Below are positions 1 to 10,257 of a stretch of 64,000 nucleotides of DNA, piece after piece. Each line of letters begins with the position of its first letter. Positions within the stretch are counted from its first letter, which is position 1. Both the position numbers and the translations under genes were made by a program. Below the pieces are notes generated by a model. It did not search any database and was not told the origin of the DNA. It saw only the letters and a program-made list of their open reading frames with translations. Source of the DNA: Catonia carolina (taxonomy: Eukaryota > Arthropoda > Insecta > Hemiptera > Achilidae); assembly GCA_035578175.1 (NCBI GenBank), contig JAQMRL010000003.1, positions 85,752,969 to 85,816,968 on the forward strand. Reading direction: 5' to 3'.

Positions 1-942
1 CAGCTTTTTTCTTGCTTATTCCTGCTAGCTGCACAGCTTTTTCCAGCTTATTCCTGCTAGCTGCGCAGCTTATTCCTGCTTATTCCTGCTAGCTGCGCAG
101 CTTTTTCCTGCTAGCTGCACAGCTTTTTCCTGCTTTTTCCTGCTAGCTGCGCAGCTTTTTCCAGCTTATTCCTGCTAGCTGCGCAGCTTTTACCTGTTTA
201 TTCCTGCTAGCTGCGCAGTCGACTGACCTGCTCTCTAAGCTGCGCAGTCGACTGCGCAGTCGACTGAGCAGTCGACTGACCTGCTCCCTAAGCTGCGCAG
301 TCGACTGCGCAGTCGACTGACCTGCTAGCTGCGCAGTCGACTGACCTGCTCCCTAAGCTGCGCAGCCGACTGCGCAGTCGACTGACCTGCTAGCTGCGCA
401 GCTTTTTCCAGCTTTTTCCAGCTTATTCCTGCTAGCTGCGCAGCTTTTTCCTGCTTATTCCTGCTAGCTGCACAGCTTTTTCCTGCTAGCTGCGCAGCTT
501 TTTCCTGCTTATTCCTGCTAGCTGCGCAGCTTTTTCCTGCTTATTCCTGCTAGCTGCGCAGCTTTTTCCTGCTTATTCCTGCTAGCTGCGCAGCTTTTTC
601 CTGCTTATTCCTGCTAGCTGCGCAGCTTTTTCCTGCTTATTCCTGCTAGCTGCGCAGCTTTTTCCTGCTTATTCCTGCTAGCTGCGCAGCTTTTTCCTGC
701 TTATTCCTGCTAGCTGCGCAGCTTTTTCCTGCTTATTCCTGCTAGCTGCGCAGCTTTTTCCTGCTTATTCCTGCTAGCTGCGCAGCTTTTTCCTGCTTAT
801 TCCTGCTAGCTGCGCAGCTTTTTCCAGCTTTTTCCTGCTAGCTGCGCAGCTTTTTCCAGCTTATTCCTGCTAGCTGCGCAGCTTTTTCCAGCTTATTCCT
901 GTTAGCTGCGCAGCTTATTCCTGCTAGCTGCGTAGCTTTTTT
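1..942. repeat. Tandem satellite, 32-bp monomer
   Basis: The monomer reads CAGCTTTTTCCTG, then CTTATTCCTGCTAGCTGCG, 32 bp in all. It is almost perfectly regular from about 442 to 830 and more variable outside that core. Each monomer contains the self-complementary GCTAGC and AGCTGCGCAGCT motifs. No open frame or transposase is visible. It is a satellite or minisatellite; its length beyond the left window edge is unknown. Confidence 0.95.
208..400. repeat. Variant block inside the satellite with palindromic CAGTCGACTG
   Basis: Within the 32-bp satellite the AT-rich half of the monomer is replaced by a GC-rich one built from CAGTCGACTG (a perfect 10-bp palindrome) and ACCTGCTCCCTAAGCTGCG. The decamer recurs about seven times. 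The shared TAGCTGCGCAG part shows that it is a divergent sub-family of the same array rather than an unrelated insertion. Confidence 0.85.
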
Positions 943-1144
943 CTGTTTTACTAAGTAAAACGAGGAGTGAGATGTTTTACAGTTGCCTTCCTCACCGAGT
1001 GGACCAGCTTTTTCCTGCTAGCTGCGCAGCTTTTTCCAGCTTATTCCTGTTAGCTGCGCAGCTTATTCCTGCTAGCCGTACAGCTTTTTTTCTGTTTTAC
1101 TAAGTAAAACGAGGAGTGAGATGTTTTACAGTTGCCTTCCTCAC
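943..1144 (-). repeat. Two fragments of SINE-like family S1 captured in the satellite
   Basis: Two ~55-bp pieces (about 943-1003 and 1093-1144) match the interior of S1 (TTTTACTAAGTAAAACGAGG, then the GCCTTCCTCAC motif). They lie about 149 bp apart and the satellite sequence before each is nearly the same, so fragment and flanking monomers were duplicated together. They are too short to be insertions with their own ends. Confidence 0.8.
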
Positions 1145-1145
1145 C

Positions 1146-2410
1146 TACGGATTAGGGCTTATCTTGTAGATCTCGGTCTCCCGGTCGCGTGGGTACCGAC
1201 CGCATCAAAACGAATGACGTCAATGATTACAAACTAAAGTACAGTGTGTTCCGAAACGAAATTACCGAAATTACTGAAATTACCGATTGTTCGGATCCCG
1301 AAAGAACCTAAGACCCGAAACCGGACGTAACGCGTTCTACGGAACGTTCGGATCCTGCTGGCACCTAAACCTCGTCGATCCGATCATCAGGTCACGTGTT
1401 ACAAGCTATCTCAGGTTCCATCGGGGATACGGCTACGGATTAGGGCTTGACATGTAGATCTCGATCTCCTGGTCACGTGGGTACCGCCCACGTCAAAATC
1501 GGTCCAGCGGTTGCGGAGAAAATCGGGTTTGAAAATTTGTCATTTTTTTTTATTTTTTTAAATTTTCAAACCTGATTTTCTCCGCAACCGCTGGGCCGAT
1601 TTTGATGCGGACGGTACCTACGTGACCAGGAGATCGAGATCTACAAGATAAGCCCTAATCCGTAGCCGTAACCCCTGTGGAACCTGAGATAGCTTGTAAC
1701 ACGTGACCTGGTTATCAGATCGATGAGATTTAGGGCTTATCTTGTAGATCTCGATCTCCTGGTCACGTGGATACCGCCCACATCAAAATCAGCCCAACGG
1801 TTGCGGAGAAAATCGGGTTTGAAAATTTGTAATTTTTTTTATTTTTTTAAATTTTCAAACCTGATTTTCTCCGCAACCGCTGGGCCGATTTTGATGCGGA
1901 CGGTACCTACGTGACCAGGAGATCGAGATCTACAAGATAAGCCCTAATCCGTAGCCGTAACCCCTGTGGAACCTGAGATAGCTTGTAACACGTGACCTGG
2001 TTATCAGATCGATGAGATTTAGGGCTTATCTTGTAGATCTCGATCTCCTGGTCACGTGGGTACCGCCCACATCAAAATCGGACCAGCGGTTGCGGAGAAA
2101 ATCGGGTTTGAAAATTTGCCATTTTTTTTATTTTTTTAAATTTTCAAACCTGATTTTCTCCGCAACCGCTGGGCCGATTTTGACGCGGGCGGTACCCACG
2201 TGACCAGGAGCTCGAGATCTACAAGATAAGCCCTAATCCGTAGCCGTATCCCCTATGGAACCTGAGATAGCTTGTAACACGTGACCTGGTTATCGGATCG
2301 ACGAGTTTTAGGGCTTATCTTGTAGATCTCGATCTCCCGGTCACGTGGGTACCACGTGCGTCAAAATCGGTCCAGCGGTTGCGGAGAAAATTGAGTTTGA
2401 AAATTTGGCG
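1146..2410. repeat. Tandem array of ~289-bp units, each a large foldback palindrome
   Basis: Unit starts recur at about 1434, 1723, 2012 and 2301, a period of 289 bp; a partial unit lies at 1146-1210 and the last one breaks at a poly-T tract. Each full unit has arms of about 95-105 bp that are reverse complements around an AT-rich centre (1441-1657 centred near 1549, 1731-1946 near 1838, 2020-2237 near 2128). The left arm starts with AGGGCTTATCTTGTAGATCT and the right arm ends with AGATCTACAAGATAAGCCCT. For the first unit the symmetry continues into the flanks, giving a palindrome from about 1372 to 1727. Short open frames inside the units are by-products of the repeat. Confidence 0.92.
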
Positions 2411-2426
2411 GGGAAAAAAATTTGGC

Positions 2427-2427
2427 G

Positions 2428-2469
<42 letters not shown>

Positions 2470-2504
2470 CTTTTTTTTTTAATATTTTTTTTTTTTTTTT
2501 TTTG
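2427..2504. repeat. Poly-T tract interrupted once by AATA
   Basis: About 75 bases of nearly pure T on the plus strand, directly after the truncated last unit of the 289-bp array. It could be the reverse complement of a retroposon poly(A) tail or a slippage tract. No element head was recognised to its right. Confidence 0.9.
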
Positions 2505-2899
2505 GTCAAGGTCAGGGTCAAAGGTCAAGGTTGTCCCAGTACATACATTCTTCCTCTACTAATATTCATAGATTATAATAATGGTAAAATGTTCCTAAAA
2601 CTATTAAACACTTAAAACGACTACAGGACTACTTTTCCTTCAGAATCTAACCCCCATCTTTTCGTTCATATAAGATATCATTATTCGCGGTTTTACGAAC
2701 CACGGTAACCCTCCGGAACGTAACCCCCGTGGATACCGAGGGATTACTGCATAGTGATTTGTATTTTATTCATTCCAATATGTTATAAATTTCTCGAGAT
2801 TATATTCTTTAGACAAATTTACAACAATTTGACAACTAATATTTGTTCTTTTGTAAATAAAATACTTGTTTCATCTACTGTTTGTCAATAATTTTTTTT
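2505..2899. other. Unassigned sequence
   Basis: It starts with short direct repeats of GGTCAAGG, then AT-rich sequence without a convincing open frame or repeat match inside the window. Confidence 0.5.
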
Positions 2900-3308
2900 A
2901 GATCACGAAATGATCTAATGGAGTGTATTTTAATTGCACTCTATCTGTTTGGTCCAGGGCTAAAAAAAATAGTTCTGTTTCTTATCATATAGTCAGCCAC
3001 TTATATGACTGAACTATTTAAGAACAGAAGAGGTAGAGGTGTATTGTGACACTAATCAGAGTTATCTCCTCTGAGAGTAATGAATTTCACTATGCAGCCA
3101 GACCCTGTGGTGAATGAAGTGAAGGTGTCATTTGCAGGGTGGAAAGTGAGTGCTTTTCGGAGGGCATGGCATGCTGATAAGCATACTCTTTCAACTCAGT
3201 GAGAAAGGCACTGGTAAACCACCTTACTCCTCGTTTTTACTTAGTAAAACCTCTAAAGGTTCAAACCAGCCTTTCGGCTGTTGACCTAAACAACAACAGA
3301 TCACGAAA
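2900..3308 (+). mobile_element. S1 SINE-like element, copy 1, with 11-bp TSD
   Basis: The element (about 2911-3297) is flanked by the direct repeat AGATCACGAAA (2900-2910 and 3298-3308). It ends in TGACCTAAACAACAAC, the microsatellite-like 3' tail seen in all copies. Near the 3' end are GGTTCAAACC and a hairpin, CAGCC-TTTC-GGCTG. The first bases diverge from the family start TGCCCATAACAGG, so the 5' end is slightly truncated or decayed. The variable ~11-bp TSD and the tail indicate target-primed retroposition. Confidence 0.88.
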
Positions 3309-4259
3309 AATGTTTCAGGCTTAAAAGATTTGTGGAATGAGTAAGGAGAAAAAATTAGTTCTTATTTACAAAACACCCAGTTGTCGAAATATACGTTTGT
3401 TTTTTCAAACCCGCATTTCCAGTATAGGTAAGCTATGTAGATAGGCAGGGGATAGTTGGTTTTTAGTCCAGGTGTGTTTAATTAGCAAATAGAAAGAATA
3501 AAAGAATGCATGCACTAAGCTTACTACCCTTTATAATTAATTGCTCCACTAATACATACTGCACATTCTATGTTTGTTTTTTATCTCCGTTTGATTTTTA
3601 TTTCATTATTCTAACCAGAAAATGACATAAAACCACACAAAAAACACAACACGCTTTGACAAACAGTTTAAATTTAACCATTGGTAACGTGATTATAAAA
3701 ACCAGCTGATTTTTTATGCAGTTGAGATAACTTGATTTTGCGTGGTTTAAAATTTTAACTTAGTTTTTTATCATTAAGGATGAATTCATGTATACAAACC
3801 AACTTAGTAATTACGTATAATGATTTGACGGGTATGGATGATACATGGAGTGTTTACTGTCAGGATTTATACATTTATATATATTTTCAGGTGAATCAAA
3901 AACGGTAAGCAGGTTACACTTTTTTGAGTTCTAGTCATAAAATTATACTGAAATTGTTCCGTGAAAATATTACATTTTTCTATTTTTTCCCCACTGTCCG
4001 CCACTTTTTTCATTTTTTGTAGTAAAAATTAATATCTTATGGTCGGATAAAGGAATCACATTAATATTTAGGGAATTTCTATGTAGTAACGTTATGTAAT
4101 AAACAAAAATCACGATTTAAATTCCTTTACAAATTACAAATTTAATAGTTTAATAATATTACAACAAATATTTAGTATTAAACATTTTACATTTGTGTGC
4201 ATGTAGAAAACAGGGAGGGGTAATACGAGCTTGTAGCTCGTATTTAAGTCCGTAAAAGC
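3309..4259. other. Unassigned AT-rich sequence
   Basis: No open frame or family match was found. A short perfect hairpin (ATACGAGC, 5-base loop, GCTCGTAT) lies at 4223-4243 just before the LINE relic. Confidence 0.5.
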
Positions 4260-4709
4260 AATATCCAAACAGCCAAGGAAATTATTGAATTGGTACACGT
4301 GTATTGGCCATCCCAGAATGTTACACCCTGTTTTGTGGAGTAATCACATAACTTCTGCTACAAAGAAGAGAATCTTCCATTCTTTTGTTAAAAGCTCAGG
4401 TCTTTCAACTCTCCAACCAAGATTTAAAAGCAGAATAATAGCTATGGAAATATGTTTCTGGAGAAGAAGTTGTCAATTGACAGTGCTTGATCGAGTTGGG
4501 AACGAAGTTATTTTAAAGCAGGTTTAGAAGTAAATTTTATTAATTGACAAAATTGAAGAAAAGAAATAAATCTGGTACGTTCATCTGTGAAGAATGTAGG
4601 ACCGGTTGCCACAGAATATTTGGCAATGGATTCCAGCTAGACTAAGTGAAGACCTCTTTGTAAAAATTGAAAGAATGATGTTTAAAAAGATTAGCTCTAA
4701 GGTATGAAG
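4260..4709 (+). pseudogene. Decayed LINE reverse transcriptase C-terminus
   Basis: An 80-codon frame at 4285-4527 contains FWRRSCQLTVLDRVGNEVIL, the kind of C-terminal block (FLRRS, LDR, RNEEIL) that follows the reverse transcriptase in RTE-like LINE proteins. Downstream frames continue the usual C-terminal pattern (IEEKK followed by WYVHL and PARLSEDLF), broken by stops and frameshifts. The catalytic domain is absent. The right end is cut by the solo LTR beginning at 4714. The family level call rests on motif resemblance only. Confidence 0.6.
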
Positions 4710-4713
4710 ATAT

Positions 4714-5384
4714 TGTGACAATATCGAAGAGGAATATGTTCGAGAGGTTTCTAGGCCGACCGAGAGATTCATAAAATGTTAAATAGTAAATAATAGAGTG
4801 TCAAAGTAACAATTGAGTTAGTTATAAAAGAATATTTAAAAAGGGCCGTGTATAGTAAGGTAAGGTCTTTGTTGTACAACTATTTGTGTAACACCTTTTA
4901 TTCAATTGTGACTTGTTTACACTAGTTAAGATTTTTCCAGAACCATAAAAAGGATTTTTGTATTTTATTATTGCATCGAATCTCTCTGTCTTTCCAGAAA
5001 CCTCTGTGATCCACCTATATAAAGAGAGCCCCAAGTGCGGTCGGAGTGTTAGTATTCCTTTGATCGTTGACGAGTGTTTATTGCGTGTGCTATCGGTACG
5101 TAAGAAAAGGTCGACTTGTCCGGGCATTGGTCAACTATTGTTATTCTGTCTTATTGTGTATGTGCTTTGTGTATAATTTTTGTGTATGTGCATTCGGTAT
5201 AATTGTTTGTAAGTAGTACTAAGTAAATAATTTAAGTTATTTAATGTATTACTTCATTATAATTAGTTTATTTTTTATTTTGTAAATCTTTTAGTTGTAA
5301 TAAATACTTTTAATTTTAAACTTTAGTGTATTAATTATTTAATTTACCTAGATCCCGAAACGGACCTGAGCGATAAGTGTCACA
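4714..5384 (+). mobile_element. Solo LTR A (Ty3/gypsy-like), ATAT TSD
   Basis: The 671-bp unit starts TGTGAC and ends GTCACA, and is flanked by ATAT on both sides (4710-4713 and 5385-5388). The same unit occurs inverted at 50728-51423. It carries a TATA box, a downstream initiator-like region and an AATAAA-type signal (AATAAATAC near 5300), as expected of an LTR. No primer-binding site, coding region or partner LTR is present nearby, so it is a solo LTR left by recombination. The superfamily is inferred from the TG..CA ends and the 4-bp AT-type TSD; no protein confirms it. Confidence 0.85.
5016..5024 (+). promoter_or_regulatory. TATA box of solo LTR A
   Basis: TATATAAAG lies in the middle of the LTR, followed by a GC-richer stretch containing GAGTGTTAGTATT. 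The same box sits at the equivalent position of solo LTR B (51093-51101, minus strand). It is probably the U3 promoter; activity is untested. Confidence 0.6.
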
Positions 5385-5388
5385 ATAT

Positions 5389-6580
5389 GTTCAAAAGAAT
5401 TAATAGCGTTTTGGATTGCGGTTAATGGCCTACTGCTGTGGAACAGCCGCTATAATAACCCTTAAGGCTCCGGCTGTTCCGTACTGTTCCGCTTCTGATA
5501 CACAGCAGCCGTATTACATTCCTTTTCCATGACGGCACGCACACATTCATATAGTTAGATTTTACTTGTGAAAAACCATTTGTAAAGCATAATTTTATCT
5601 ACACATACGTATATTTTACAATTCTGTAGGTTGCAGGAAAAAGACATGGCGTTTGCTACAACGTACATTAGAACCAACCGCTTGAACAAAAGAAAATTCC
5701 TATAGAAAAACGTTACACCTTTCACACAAATTACGGAACGTGTTTGTACGGACGGTCTGTATGCGATATCTGTTTCTATAAAACTTCTTCAACACTCTAG
5801 CCTATCTTTCACACTAAAACGATAATAAAATATTTCCCTTTCAACATATTCTATTTCTGTAAACGTTATTAGTTACGTTGAAGAATTTTCTACAAAATAA
5901 ATACAATAATGACCAGTTTCAGACGTTTATTGACCTCACTGCATTAAGTTTTATTGCGTACTGCACTACCCATTACTATAGCCTCTGAAATGGCTTCACG
6001 CGGCACATGGGTAAATAAAAGGGATGTGGGAGCTTTTTTATGTGGATCCACCCTCCGCCATTGTCCTCAATTAAAAATCATTTTCGGATAAAATATTCTA
6101 TTTTAATATAAAATTCAGACCGTAGGTAGTGATACAAAAACAGGTTCCACTAAAAAATCAGAGGAGCTAAGATATTTTTGATCGTCTGCTACAAAAAAAA
6201 TTTCTAATAACAACACTCTTAATTACAATATTCAAGTTTAAATAAACATGGTAGCAAACTTAATAGTTTCATGTATAATAAATAAACAAAATTTCTAATG
6301 TTAATTAATAATCATCTTGTTAACTTGCACAACTAAACTTTCAACTATCTTAATTTTACAATATAGAAACAGTCTATCTAATCTAGGAAGAGAATCAGAT
6401 CAGCTAATCTGTTGCTTTAAGGGAACAATCTAGGTAACGGAATAAATAAATTGTTAAATCTACCACTAGATTAAATCAGCATCTCCGTTGTACTTTTCCC
6501 TCAAATCAGATTACGATTTACACTACGCTTCAACTGGGTATTTTGCCAGTAACATAGAATATGGTTTACCCGAATTAGAA
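5389..6580. other. Unassigned sequence
   Basis: AT-rich with no supportable gene. A 10-bp inverted repeat (GGAACAGCCG and CGGCTGTTCC, 5440-5480) is the only clear structure. No repeat family of this window is recognised. Confidence 0.5.
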
Positions 6581-6640
6581 AAAAATTGTGTGAAACACTC
6601 ACACGATTTCTCTTGACAATGTAAATAACGTATGTTAATC

Positions 6641-6804
6641 TTTTTTGTGGGTTATACGTCTGACTGTTTTGAATTTTCTGCTAATGCAGACAGTGGATAA
6701 CGATAAAATATGAAAATGAGTAATGAAAAAATGCCAGACCTGACCGGGAATCGAACTCAGGCGTAGAAGCCAGTTGCGCTAACCACTACGCCAACGGACC
6801 GGGC
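6641..6804 (-). mobile_element. S2 tRNA-derived SINE with 9-bp TSD
   Basis: Read on the minus strand the head is tRNA-like: an A-box-like TTGGCGTAGTGGTTAGCG and a B-box-like GAGTTCGATTCCC in about 70 bp. The unrelated body ends CAGACGTATAACCCACAAAA. Direct repeats ATGTTAATC flank it exactly (6632-6640 and 6805-6813). It sits inside the head of CAE copy A. The tRNA head should not be annotated as a functional tRNA gene: the body and TSD identify a SINE. Confidence 0.9.
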
Positions 6805-7585
6805 ATGTTAATCATGAGTAAAGAATGTAAAAATAAAAATCTCATTTGAAACACTCACACAACTTACTCTTGCCAATATATAATATAACCTATGTTTAAT
6901 CATGAGTAAACTATGTAAAATGAAATGCATAACCTAATTTAATCATGAGTGAAAGACCCAAAATAAAAATCAACCTCCGTTCGACTTAAAAATTCGAGAA
7001 ATCACTCATTGATGCTAAAACTAGGCTCTATAGAAGAGAATGCTTTAGTTAAAAGTTGTAGATTTTTTATAACTTCAGTTATTACAATTTTATCGTAAAA
7101 TGCAGACTAAGGCCGCAATCTTAAATAACCCCATTTTTTGCCGATTTTCGTGAAAAACAAAACTCATAAAATCGTTAATTATTGCTAAACTAAGCGTTGT
7201 ACAAATAAATGTTTCAAATAATAGTTGCAGGTTTTTCAATTTTCTACAACTTTTATTATATACAGTTTGCCTTAAAATGCATATTAAGATCGCTATCTTA
7301 AGAAAAAAATACTTTTTTTCCACGAGAACACAGCCTCCCCAAGATTTTCAGCAGACATAGCGCTTACCCTACCTTGTTGAGCATAAAAATTTAGTAGATG
7401 AGGCGATTTAAAAAAAGTCGAAGGAGCCGTTTTTGAGAAAATTGCAAAAGAGTGAATAATTGCACGAATCAACTACTACTTTTGGTTGACCGATTTTAAT
7501 GAAAATGTTAGTGTCTCGTCCTCTCGTGGTATTTAACTTTCAAGTTTCAGGTTCATACGATGTTCCGTTCTTGAGATATTTTGTT

Positions 7586-7586
<1 letters not shown>

Positions 7587-7616
<30 letters not shown>

Positions 7617-7653
7617 GCACGCCCGCGCGCACACACAAACACACACACACACA
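7587..7653 (+). repeat. (CA)n microsatellite of CAE copy A
   Basis: Two CA blocks separated by a GC-rich variant (GCCCGCGCGCACAC). All long CAE copies carry a CA or TG tract at this position, so the microsatellite is part of the element. Confidence 0.9.
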
Positions 7654-7768
7654 GACCAATCTCTAAAAACATGATTTTTGAGTTCAAGGGGCCTGAAAAC
7701 GTGTATATCCAGTAAAAACTCGATTTCGGAAAATGACGTAAAAACAATATCTGCTTTCCTTCCCTATA

Positions 7769-8700
7769 CAAGGTGTGGCTATTAAATAACGAGACTGGCG
7801 TAAAACATTTTATTTTTATTTTATGCATAATCACTTATTGTCACCTTCAATATACACTCCTCTATCCCTACAACGCTCCAAACGAATTCTCCATTGTTGT
7901 AAATAGTGCTGGAAGTCATCTTCTGTCAGCTTTTTCAGGACACGTGCCGCTTAAAAATGTTTGAAATGCAGCACGCAAAAATGTTTGTACTGACACTTTG
8001 TACGCGATTGAAAATGACCCAAATTTTTTGGAAACGATAATAACATGTGATGAAACGTGGTGTTTTACTTATGATCCGGGAACGAAGTGCCAATCCATGC
8101 ACTGAAAGAGACGAACTTCACCGAGAGCCAAAAGAGCTCGAATGAGCAAGTCAAAATTTGAAGCAATGATGATTGTTTATTATATCCATGGGATTGTGTA
8201 CCTTCACTGGGTTCCTGAAGGTCAAACAATTAATCAATATTACTACCTTGAGATACTTTCTAAACTACGCCAAAGAGTAAGGGAAAAACGCTCCGAAATG
8301 TGGAAGGACAAATCATGGGTTCTCCACCAAGACAATGCTGCAGGTCATTCCGCGTTATCTGTCAAGAGGTTCCTAGCCAAGTACAGCATCTCAGTGTTAG
8401 AACATCCACCTTATTCACCAGATCTTGCACCATGTGACTTCTACTTGTTCCCTAAGGTGAAATCTGCATTAAAAGGGACAAGATTTGAGTCTGTGGAAGC
8501 TGTAAAAGAGAAAGCGGCACGAGTCCTGAAGGAGCTGACAGAACATGACTTCCAGCACTGTTTCGAACAATGAAAAATTCGCATGAAGCGTTGTAGGGAT
8601 AGAGAAGGAATGTATATTGAAGGTGACAATAAGTGATTATGTATAAAATAAAAATACAATTTTTTACAACGTCAGTCAGTTATTTAATAGCCACACCGCG
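7769..8700 (+). mobile_element. Mariner M1 (DD34D) with long inverted duplicated ends
   Basis: The 932-bp element is flanked by TA on both sides (7767-7768 and 8701-8702). Terminal sequences are CAAGGTGTGGCTATTAAATA and the complement of TATTTAATAGCCACACCGCG. Instead of the short ends usual for mariners, the first ~183 bp (7769-7951) are a diverged reverse complement of the last ~183 bp (8518-8700), including transposase C-terminal coding sequence. The duplication replaces the normal 5' end and the DNA-binding part of the gene. It is inserted in CAE copy A. Confidence 0.9.
7965..8573 (+). pseudogene. Mariner M1 transposase, N-terminally deleted
   Basis: The remaining frame covers the catalytic half of a mariner transposase, the cut-and-paste recombinase that acts on its own terminal repeats in the nucleus. 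All three catalytic aspartates are visible: CDETW (near 8049), HQDNAAGHS (near 8335) and SPDLAPCDFYLFP (near 8438), with 34 residues between the last two, as in mariners. An in-frame TGA at 8103-8105 stands where related proteins have tryptophan. An ATG-initiated frame of 143 codons starts after it at 8142. The helix-turn-helix region and WVP linker are missing because the element's 5' part was replaced by an inverted copy of its 3' end. A functional protein is therefore not expected. Confidence 0.9.
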
Positions 8701-8795
8701 TATGTTCATATAGGGCACGAGTAAATAAAACATGACCTAATTTTAATCATAAGTGAATGAAGCTAAACGAAAATCAACCTCTGTTAGGACTTAAA
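8701..8795 (+). mobile_element. End of CAE copy A and start of another CAE fragment
   Basis: TATGTTCATATAGGGCACGA is the expected CAE 3' end, displaced by mariner M1. It is followed at once by head-region sequence (AATCATAAGTGAATGAAG), so a second truncated CAE lies in tandem. Confidence 0.7.
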
Positions 8796-8810
8796 ACACG
8801 GAAAAAGCCT

Positions 8811-9105
8811 TTTTATATCCTTAATGTGTAGGGCTATTTGCGTAATATGTTAAATTTACGAACAATAAGCAACCCCACGACCCAATGAGATGAGAATGAT
8901 ATTTATGACGTGTAAATGAGAGAGAAAGAGTATAGTTAATTGAATTCAATCCATCAAAGTACGCCATTAACCACTGTCTAAAATTGAAATCCGTGTAAAA
9001 GTAAACTACTTTTACTAGGATTTGAACCAAGAAACCTTCGTCTTCGAAAATCAGCGTTAAACTGCTGAATTGCAGCAATAACTTTACCACTAGCCCAAAC
9101 CAGTT
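8811..9105 (-). mobile_element. S3 tRNA-like SINE, copy 2
   Basis: Reverse complement of the S3 element at 24064-24397. On the minus strand it has GGTTTGGGCTAGTGGTAAAG (A-box-like), then GGTTCAAATCCTAG (B-box-like), then the shared body with CCATTGGGTCGTGGG-type sequence. About 85% of the element is present; TSDs were not resolved. Confidence 0.8.
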
Positions 9106-9964
9106 GAACTTACTAAAAAATATTTTCTTTTAATTTTAATACTGATTTTTAAAATATATAAAAAATTAAGGAAGCAAATAACAAATTTATTTTACAACGA
9201 CTACTTTCACTTAATTATTCTGGATTATTAAGATAACACTCTTTGCTCCTTGAATACGCCTATTTTTCTCACAAGAACACAAACTCTAATTTTATCTACC
9301 TGACTTATCCTCATGTCTCATTTACTTTCTGTCCACGGATTTACACACAGAAACCTATCTTAGTTCACAAAGACGTATAATCTGTTCCTGTACAGACCTA
9401 TTTCGTTTCCTTGTAACTGCACCATTGTAATCAAGTATTCACTCGTGTATTATCTTACCACTTTCAAAACAATTTCCTCCCCATCTTCCTCATTCCACAC
9501 TAGAGTAATTCTTATTTTTAGTTTATAATTATAATTATTTTTCTACGATATTTTGAAAATGTAATCATTGCTTTCTTATCATCGTCAAATTTAAGTCTGT
9601 CTTGAGCAAGGTTCCAGCTGAACTATTCTTTCTACATTATCTATCCGTACGCGACACTCCGAATTAGTAAAACGGCTTCTACCTATAAAGCTTTTCACCG
9701 TTGATGACCTCTGCTGTTCCACGCTTTTAGACCAATCAGAACATTTGCCAGTTCTGTCAGACTATACTACAAATGTATCAGTCTGACAAACATTACGCGC
9801 GCATGCGTATAAGAGACACAGTAGATCACTCGTGTCTCGCATCTCGTACTGAACACGTCGATTATAAAGCGCGTTAACGTGCCATACTTTATAATATTCC
9901 GCATGGTTGTATGTTCATAGATTATAATTATTATTGAAAGACCAAAAAATGGCTTACGAAGTAT
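9106..9964. other. Unassigned sequence with a promoter-like cluster near 9730-9880
   Basis: No gene is visible. Within 9732-9813 lie a CCAAT box, an inverted repeat (TGTCAGACT and AGTCTGACA), a GCGCATGCG motif resembling an NRF-1 site and a TATAAG box, in that order on the plus strand. No recognisable exon follows. Confidence 0.4.
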
Positions 9965-10257
9965 ACGAGGTGTGGCTATTAAATAACGAGACTGAAGTTG
10001 TAAAAAATTTTATTTTCATTTTATACATAATCACTTATTATTATCACCTTCAATACACATTCCTTCTCTATCACTACAAGGCTTCATGCGAATTTGCCAT
10101 TGTTGAAAACAGTCCTGGAAGTCATCTACTGTCAGCTCCTTCAGGACTCATGCCGCTTTCTCTTTTACAGCTTCAACAGACTCAAATCTTGTTCCTTTCA
10201 ATGCAGATTTCACCTTAGGGAACAAGTAGAAGTCACATGGTGCAAGATCTGGTTAAT
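9965..10257 (-). mobile_element. Mariner M2, 3'-end fragment
   Basis: It matches the 3' end of mariner M1 in reverse orientation: TIR GAGGTGTGGCTATTAAATA next to TA (9963-9964), then the complement of the C-terminal coding region up to the sequence for the PDLAPCDFYLFP block. The other end is missing, so it is a truncated copy of the M1 family. Its frame is short and inactive. Confidence 0.85.

Larger units (their letters stand above)
6581..7768 (+). mobile_element. CA-microsatellite element (CAE), copy A, interrupted by S2 and mariner M1
   Basis: A short head (6581-6640, resuming after the S2 insertion at 6805) is followed by a second, fuller copy from about 6845. The family starts with TGTGAAACACTCACACGA and TTTCTCTTGCCAAT, contains two diverged ~165-bp internal repeats (here 7010-7178 and 7180-7340, sharing GCTAAACTA and AAAGTTGTAG), then a CA tract, and ends near TATATTCATATAGG. 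It has no coding capacity. The mariner at 7769-8700 interrupts the 3' end, which resumes at 8701. Confidence 0.85.

Noticed and set aside
1..942. CRISPR array
   Set aside because: Regular 32-bp repetition, but there are no unique spacers between repeats and the genome is eukaryotic.
1723..2203. Repeated 63-codon frames starting MRFRAYLVDLDLLVTW
   Set aside because: They follow the 289-bp period of the foldback array and cross its palindrome centre; no protein-like conservation.
2379..2615. Frames of poly-F or poly-K
   Set aside because: Translation of the poly-T tract.
6733..6804. tRNA gene on the minus strand
   Set aside because: It has A and B boxes, but an exact 9-bp TSD encloses it together with an unrelated A-rich-tailed body, so it is the head of a SINE.
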